Below, one piece after another: positions 58,126-64,000 of a stretch of DNA of 64,000 bases. How positions within the stretch are numbered: position 1 is the first letter of the stretch; each line of letters begins with the position of its first letter. The position numbers and the translations under genes are program-made. This DNA comes from Penium margaritaceum (lineage: Eukaryota; Streptophyta; Zygnematophyceae; Desmidiales; Peniaceae), in contig SZWC01009484.1 in assembly GCA_023375785.1 (NCBI GenBank), positions 35,078 to 99,077 on the forward strand, in the 5' to 3' direction. The notes below the pieces were generated by a model that saw only the letters and a list, made by a program, of their open reading frames with translations, was not told the DNA's origin and did not search any database.

Positions 58126-59700
58126 CTGCTGCACGGCTTGCGCCCAGTCTGCTACATATGGTGCAGGCATGGCCTCCTTGTATGATGTTGGCTCATCTGA
58201 ATCTGCTACAATTCCGACGTTCATCTGTTCTAGTTTCTGCAGCATCCAAAAATGGCCGCGCTCACCAGGCTTGTAACGCACCCAAAGAGGGTACTTGCGA
58301 CCTGGCGCTAGAGCGTTAGCGGGTGGCTGGCGCGGTGCTGCTGGCACAACTACTTCAACTGGTGGTGCTACATCTCCCTCCTCTACTTCTGCCGATGCGG
58401 CTGCTATATCTGCTGCATCAGACATGGGAGAGAAAGTGATTCTCCCACTGTCGTAGTAGAGGAAGGATCAGGAGGAACTGGGTTAGGAAGGATTTCTGCT
58501 CCCACTGTCTCGTCAGCTGCTGGTTCTGTTGCCTCTTCACAGACAATGTTGGTGCCGATAACGTTGCTCTCGTTGAAGACGACATCCCTGGAGAAGATGA
58601 CATGGCTTGTATCTCTCTCGTAGAGGCGATAGGCCTTGCTTGCCACGTGCATGTGCGCCAGGCTGCCAAATGCTCGGAGATGACCCACGCTCAGTTTCTT
58701 GCCGAACCACGCTTCGTATGGCATCATCTACTCCAGTGCCTTACTTGGACTACGGTTCTTGATGTAGACCGCAGTGCTCACGGCTTTAGCCCAGAAGTTG
58801 TAGGTCAGCCGAGGCGCGTGTAGCATGGAGCGCGCTGACTCCACAATGGTACGGTTGGCGCGTTCTGCTACACCATTCTGCTGCGGCGAGTACGGCGCGG
58901 TATATTGCGCCTTGATGCCAGCTGCTGCGAGATAGTCCTAGAATTCCTTGCTCAGGTACTCTCTACCGCGGTCGCTGCGCAATGCCTTGATCTTCTTGCC
59001 AGATTGATTCTCGACCATGGCCTTGAACTCCTTGAACCTGTCAAAGCAGTGGTCCTTGGAGAAAAGGAAATACAATGTAGTGTAACGGCTGAAATCATCA
59101 ATGAAGGTGAGAAAATACCTAGAGCCTCCAAAGCTCTGGGTCTGCATCAGTCCGCACAAGTCCGTGTGGACCAGCTCGAACACCTCTTTTGCACGCTCCC
59201 CTGCTGCAGAGAACACCTCGCAATTTTGCTTCCCCTCCAAACAACCGATGCATAACCGCTGCTCAAAGTTAGAGATGGTAGGCAGGTCACGCACCATCTG
59301 CTTTGCTTGAAGCTGCTCCAAGGCGCGCATGACGATGTGGCCGTAGCGCGCATGCCAGATCTTGCCATCTCTCACCTGCACCACTGTTGTAAGACTCTGC
59401 TCACGCGGGATCTTGGTCGCCCCCAGCAGGCAGTACATGTCGCCCTCCTTCACCGACTTAGCCAACTCCTCTCGTGTTTCCTTGTCATGGATGTAGCCAT
59501 CATCATCGTAAAAAATGACGCGCATTCCTGTGTTGGTGAGAGAGGACACTGAGAGAAGGTTGAACGCAACACAAGGCACATAAAGCACGCCATGGAATAC
59601 TCCCACTTCAATGCCAAGCGGGGTGTCCACCCACAAATCCACAATCCCGATCCCCTCAGTATACACCACCCTATCATCACCCAAAGCAATCGGACAATGA
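58126..59700 (-). pseudogene. A6 protease tail, integrase and linker
   Basis: Minus strand. A 248-codon frame (59684-58938) runs from MGDDRVVYTEG through the zinc region (HARYGHIVMR, CIGCLEGKQN) into the core. Core Asp is in HTDLCGLM and RSDRGREY. A stop precedes DYLAAAG at 58938 (TAG for CAG) and the Glu follows in NGVAERANR, so the DDE triad is present. The linker has a small deletion after LAHMHV and a frameshift near 58415. It ends at the VQQ codons where A7 inserted. Confidence 0.9.
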
Positions 59701-60637
59701 GGAATGGAGAGCAGCTACGTGAACCACTCCTTGTGGTGCATCAGACGCTTGGTACACCCGGAGTCCTTGTACCACACCAGATCCGCCTTTTCCTTTTGTG
59801 ACATGTCAAACTTCGCCATGAAGAGGCGGTCGCGCACCTCCTTGGCAACGTTCATGTTGCCAAAATGGCGCACGCCAGTCTGGTTGTTGTGCTGCTGCTA
59901 TTGCTGCTGGGGTTGCTGTGACTACTGCTGCTGTTACTGTGGAGATTGCTGCTTTTGCTGCTGCTTCTGCTGCTGCTCCTTCTGATCCCTCTTGAACTTG
60001 AACTACTCTTTCTTGTAGTGCCCCTCTTTCTGGCAATAGTGGCACTTGCCCTTCTTCTTGTCTCTCTTGCTTCCGGACTACTGCTGCTGTTGGTTGCGTG
60101 AGCCCATGGCCATGAAAGCTGCTTCACTGCTGCTGATGCCGCTATTGCGCTTTGCTGCATCGCGACGTAGTTCCACCTGCACCAAGTGTGTGCAGATGAA
60201 GTTGAGGTCGAGAGTTGGCTGGTACTCCAACGTCTCTCGCACCGTGTCGTAGCTGGTTGGGAGTCTCCTCAGTAAGAGGAGGATGAAGCGCGTTTCTTCC
60301 ACAGGGTTGCCGGCCGCTCTCAACTGCTTCGCCAGTTCCTTTGCCCTGTCCAGATACACTTCCATCACTTCACCATCCTACATTTTCAGTGCCATCATTT
60401 TTTCCTCTAAAAGCAGGAGGAATGCAGGATCCTTGCTCTCATACTTCTTGCACAACGTGTCCCACCTCGCCTTTGCACTAGCCTTATCACTCACGTACTC
60501 AAGATGCAGGTTGGAGATGGTGTTGACAAGCAACATGTAGGCCTGCATGTCCTTCTTATTCCACTCCTCATACGCCGCTGGTACAGCTGCAAAAGAACCC
60601 ACATCAGCTGCACCCTTTTGGGGCATCTTCACCGCTG
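59701..60637 (-). pseudogene. A6 gag and protease start
   Basis: Minus strand. Gag is present from the GAADVGS segment; its first ~70 codons are gone. Stops at 60378 and 60078 replace CAG codons. The knuckle reads CHYCQKEGHYKKE with the last Cys position affected by a stop. Protease keeps Asp-Ser-Gly (59765-59757, WYKDSGCTK). A glutamine tract lies near 59885-59985. Confidence 0.88.
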
Positions 60638-60773
60638 TTGGGAAAGGAACCATCCGGCTCAGTTTCGGGTCCAAAGGAGCAAGGTCTAGGAAAGTACCAG
60701 ACGCCTGCTCCGATCGTCAATCCGACTTCTACATTAGAAAGATCACGTGCAAAAATGTGTACGGTCCAAGTTT
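60638..60773 (+). repeat. Plus-strand LTR head fused to inverted A6 5' LTR
   Basis: The first 136 bp of a family A LTR on the plus strand lie between A6 gag and the A6 5' LTR. The junction (near 60770, gtttgagc/gagcttggg) shares about 4 bases. It replaces the A6 gag start, leader, primer site and LTR end. Confidence 0.85.
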
Positions 60774-61391
60774 GAGCTTGGGCAAGACAACCCTCTCACA
60801 AGCCATACCACTTAGCCATGGAGGCTAACGCACACACACTAGAGTGCATAATCTCACACAAGGGGGGAAATCAGCCTAGCAATCAGGAGGAACACTCACA
60901 CACGACCTAGAGAGCTAGAGAATGCTCTCATGGCACACTCCTAGCGGTCACATAACCCACAAACCCATGGAGAATCGCCATGTGTCCATGGCTAGCACAC
61001 AAGGATCTCATATCACCTAAAAAGTAGGGAGAGGTACCTTTATCCTAGTCAACACACTCTTACAAGGCAATCCTAAGACCAAGGACCTTTTTAGATATTT
61101 CTCCCATCACGTCTTGACCCTGGACCTCTTGCCTTTCTCTTTTCTCAGGCTAAGGCATGGAGCCATCGCCCATGCCCACCCAGACATCGACGGTCCATGA
61201 CCCCCGAAACTTCAAAATTCATATGTCCCAATCCGACTGTTGGATCGGCCTCAAACTTGGACCGTAGACATTTTGGCACCCGATCTTTCCATTGGTGAAG
61301 TCGGATCGACGATCATAGTTGGCATGTGGTACTTTCCTGGAACTTGCTTCTGTGGACCTGAAACTGAGCCAGATGGCTCCTTTTTCCCACA
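60774..61391 (-). repeat. A6 5' LTR (lacking its 3' end)
   Basis: About 618 bp of minus-strand LTR, from TGTGGGAAAAAGG at 61391. The final ~120 bp and the primer site are missing. C2 RT resumes at 61392. Confidence 0.9.
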
Positions 61392-62340
61392 CTCTAAACG
61401 CACACATGGTAGGATCAAAGTGGGTAGTGCGGAAAAAGTTCAAGCAGAATGGTACTATCGACAAATACAAGACAAGAGTTGTAGCAAAGCGGTTTTCCTA
61501 GCTTACACGCTCAGATTACAAGGAGACCTTCACGCCTGACGTTACCTTTGTCATTCAGATCCATGTTTGGTATCGCCAAGGCAAAAGATCTAGAGGTCCA
61601 CGAGATGGACGTCAAAACAACTTTCCTGTACGGGAAGCTAGATAAAAAAGTACTGACTGAAGTGCCCCAGGGAGTGAGAGCTTGAGAGGGCAAGGTTTGC
61701 AATGTGGTCAAAGCACTATACGGGTTGAAACATGCCTGAAGGATGTGGAAATGGACGGGTTCATGGCCAGGCTTACCTTCACACGCTGCTAGAATGACCC
61801 TAGTATCTATGTACAAGAGGATGAACAAGGCTTGATACTAGTTTAGCTGTATGTGGATGACCTGATGATCTTCTCGTGGTGAGTCAAGCTATTGAGCAAG
61901 CTGAAGACAGATCATAGCACCAAGTTTGCTCGGGTTCTACATTAGGATAGCCATCCACCGCAATCGAGTAGCGAGTACCATCGAGTTGAATAAGACCAAG
62001 TACATCATGGAGGTCCTCAAGCGGTACAACATGGAGGACTGGAAGCCCATCAAGACACCCATGACAACAAAGATCAAGGTCTCCTCCTCCGTGAGTTCGA
62101 GCACGGAAGAAGAACGACGAGAGATGGAGAGCATTCCCTACTAGTCTGCTATTGCAACCTCATGTATGCCATGGGAGTAACACGCCCTGATATTTGCTAT
62201 GTTTTGGGACGAGTGAGCAGGTTTGTGGCTAATCCATGGCCACCAACTTGCTTTTTTACGGAGGCCAAGAAGGATCTGACCTGATACAGCTGGTATAGTA
62301 CATGGATGTCGACTAGAGAGGAAGAATCGATGACTGAAAG
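61392..62340 (+). pseudogene. C2 part 3: RT and RNase H start
   Basis: Resumes C2 after A6 at ...VHMGRSKWV-like codons (NAHMVGSKWVVRKKFKQNG). RT is broken by stops and shifts; VDVDDLM-type sequence (tatgtggatgacctg near 61850) shows the catalytic YVDD codons. A cleaner 72-codon frame 61926-62144 covers FYIRIAIHRNR to EREMESIPY. RNase H begins near 62160 and is cut by D1 after RGRIDD at 62340. Confidence 0.85.
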
Positions 62341-62525
62341 TGTTATGTTCTGTGTATGCCCCTGGTCTAATCAGCGGAAGATTTCGACTGGGTATGCACT
62401 ACGCTTGTAGCGCAAGTCCCCCAGCGACATGTAAGAGAGGCTAAGTGAGACAAGGCATGCACTACTCATCCTTGTGGAGTAAGTCCCCTTGGTCTACTCT
62501 TGGTAGTGTACCTGGTGCATGCTCC

Positions 62526-62612
62526 TTAGGCCAACTTCCTATAGCCTAGTGGGTGAAGGTGCCGTCTCGCAAGCAAGAGGTCCGGGGTCGAATCCTCCCA
62601 GGACCAAATTTT
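62526..62612 (+). other. tRNA-like module with Pol III box A and box B inside the LTR
   Basis: Box A TAGCCTAGTGGG (62542-62553) fits TRGCNNARYNGG fully. Box B GGGTCGAATCC (62585-62595) matches GGTTCGANNCC at 10 of 11. The ~43-base spacing is typical of tRNA genes and tRNA-derived SINE heads. I do not call a tRNA gene because a full acceptor stem and anticodon arm are not evident. The module recurs in both D2 LTRs and, more diverged, in family C LTRs. Confidence 0.65.
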
Positions 62613-62787
62613 CTTTGTGACTAAAAAGGGCCAAGGAAGTTTCCTTGAAGCCTCTAAGGTCCAAGGTGGATCAAGCGCCACTTGGCGGTCACAGAGGGTG
62701 CCATGTCATCAAAACTGATGACATTGTCTAGGGTAGCCTTGGGAGGGGAGGTCCCTCCAAGGAGCCACTGGGAGCACTGACCAGAGA

Positions 62788-62797
62788 CTATATAAGG
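62788..62797 (+). promoter_or_regulatory. TATA box in D LTR
   Basis: CTATATAAGG, conserved (reversed) in the D2 LTRs (ccttatatag near 34910 and 47405). It is a good Pol II TATA candidate about 200 bp from the LTR end. Confidence 0.65.
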
Positions 62798-62990
62798 CCT
62801 GTCATTTGCATGTGATTCTATCATCATCTCTTACTCTTGAGACTTGGGAGAAAACTAATCCCTTGTTAGCCACCAAGAAAGAGTGTAAAGAACAAGTGCA
62901 AGTGCACACTTTGGTGTGTAGCATTGCAAGTTGGGTGAGAGTTTCGAACACTCTCCGGCCACGGTTGGGACAAGCTAAGTGAACCTTTCA

Positions 62991-63553
62991 GTGTGGAAAC
63001 ACCACTCCGTAGGTGATCTCTACCTTGGTTGAAATACCAAGGGCGGTCGGCGGTTTGCCTGTCGGTGCCGTTTACTCTAGACCGTGGCCAAGTGCGGAGT
63101 GACTAAGGGTTATGGGCCCACACTGATCGGGAAACTTAGTTCTTTGTACCACCGCTCAGTTCACTTGACAGGTACCTCCGCAGCAGACAAGACACCACTG
63201 CTCCATCTGCTTCATCGTCGGTCCACTTGGACCAAGGTACGCATTGTGAGAGACCAGACGCGGGTTGGACCCGTGGTCCACTTTTGCTCTCCACGGACAA
63301 GGAACGAGGATACGCTCTGCCATTGTTGGTATGACCCTCGAGTCCTAAGCGGGTTACGCTCTACCCTTGTGGGTATGACCCCGTGTCTGTGGGAGCACTT
63401 CCTCCACAATAGCTAAGGGACCATCGGCTGGAGGGGTATGCAACGGACTGCAGCTTGAAAATCTGTAGCAGTCATCAGCCTCATCAGCCTACATCGGCCT
63501 CAACGAAGCAGAATAGCAGAGACTAAGTGAGCATCCTTGAACTCACCGCAATC
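62991..63553 (+). other. D1 leader
   Basis: About 560 bp, no gene. It begins GTGTGGAAACACC and so lacks the initiator-Met primer site of families A and B. Primer type unknown. Confidence 0.7.
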
Positions 63554-64000
63554 ATGCCAGGGGGTCAAGAGATCGTTCCAGTCACCTCACGGCCCGCCGA
63601 GTTGGGTGCGGCCAACGCCATCGCACGCTTCGATGGCAAAGCTTTTGGCACGTGGAAATGGCAGTTTGAGGTGGTGATGCGCGTGCGCGGGTACCTCAAC
63701 ATGCTGAAAGGGACGGAGGTAGCACCGGAGGACGAGGCAAGCGAGGAATACGCAGGGTGGCAAGAGCGGAATGACATCGCTCTCGCACTCCTCGTCACGT
63801 CCATAAGCCCCTCCCTAATCTCTCACATCGAGGGGTGCACGACGGCAGCTGAGGTTTACACCAAGCTGACAAACGTGTACCAGTCAACTTCCCTCGCCAA
63901 TCGACTCTTCATTCTGCAGCGCCTCATCGGGCTACGGGTGGGCGAGGGGGAGTCCATCTCGGACTTCCTCTAGCAGTTCGAAGGACTGCTTCAAGAAGCC
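63554..64000 (+). pseudogene. D1 gag N-terminal part
   Basis: ATG at 63554 (MPGGQEIVPVTSRPAELGAANAIARFDG) continues open to a TAG at 63971-63973 that stands where CAG is expected (FL*QFEGLLQEA), then on to the window end. The capsid segments WKWQFEVVMRVRGYLNML and LFILQRLIGLRVGEGE match family C gag. Apart from the single stop it is intact within the window. A GTG start 27 bases upstream is possible but less likely. Confidence 0.85.

Larger units (their letters stand above)
48622..61391 (-). mobile_element. A6: Copia element, minus strand, split by A7
   Basis: The left end is the 3' LTR (48622-49427, truncated at its start), followed by RNase H and RT (to 50739), then A7, then linker, integrase, protease and gag (58126-60637), an odd inverted LTR head (60638-60773) and the 5' LTR (60774-61391). 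The flanks in C2 are ctcaa (48617-48621) and ctcta (61392-61396), 4 of 5. A6 has the fewest coding lesions of the family A copies here. Confidence 0.9.
62341..62990 (+). repeat. D1 5' LTR
   Basis: About 650 bp, TGTTATGTTCTG to GAACCTTTCA. It contains a tRNA-like module (62526-62612) and a strong TATA box (62788). The end was chosen from the D2 3' LTR boundary and may be off by about 10 bp. Confidence 0.88.
62341..64000 (+). mobile_element. D1: 5' part of a Copia element running off the window
   Basis: 5' LTR, leader and gag start, inserted in C2 RNase H. The left flank is gaaag; the matching right flank is outside the window. It is the plus-strand reference for D2. Confidence 0.9.

Noticed and set aside
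62526-62612. A genuine tRNA gene
   Set aside because: Box A and box B are good, but I cannot fold a full acceptor stem and anticodon arm, and the segment repeats within LTRs. Kept as a tRNA-like module only.

Overview
The window is nested LTR retrotransposon DNA from a land-plant nuclear genome. Every long open reading frame belongs to Ty1/copia gag-pol. The priming sites of two families match the 3' end of plant initiator tRNA-Met, and integrase precedes reverse transcriptase (RT) as in Copia. No host gene, tRNA, rRNA or CRISPR array could be supported. The species cannot be fixed from sequence alone; a large-genome, TE-rich plant is inferred.

Four Copia families are present (names are mine). 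A has a ~737 bp LTR and seven copies or large pieces. B has an ~1.19 kb LTR. C and D have ~650 bp LTRs with alignable ends and a shared tRNA-like module, but clearly different pol. One ~463 bp non-autonomous hAT-type DNA transposon is also present.

Layout, left to right: tail of A1 (+) 1-2239; B1 (-) 2240-2542 and 8288-12034, with full-length A2 (+) 2543-8287 inside it; A3 (+) 12035-16766, into which B1 inserted; remnant A4 (+) 16767-18137, into which A3 inserted; a mosaic of family C LTR pieces in both orientations 18138-21918; C1 gag-pol (+) 21919-23522 and 30562-32566, split by A5 (+) 23523-30561, which itself carries an inverted solo LTR at 28324-29061; an inverted C LTR to 33187; C2 (+) 33188-34727, 47860-48621 and 61392-62340. 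C2 is split by D2 (-) 34728-47859 (containing B2 (+) 40321-47359), by A6 (-) 48622-61391 (containing A7 (+) 50740-58125, which contains the hAT element 55166-55628), and by D1 (+) from 62341 past the window end. The deepest chain is C2 > A6 > A7 > hAT.

All gag-pol copies are defective through stops, frameshifts, deletions or lost catalytic residues. Many stops are TAG where sister copies have CAG. Five-base target-site duplications (TSDs), exact or with one mismatch, support the insertion order. All four assembly gaps (single Ns at 1865, 54007 and 57767; 167 Ns at 48834-49000) are flanked by near-identical sequence that restores the normal LTR or gene length when one copy is removed, so they look like unmerged contig overlaps.
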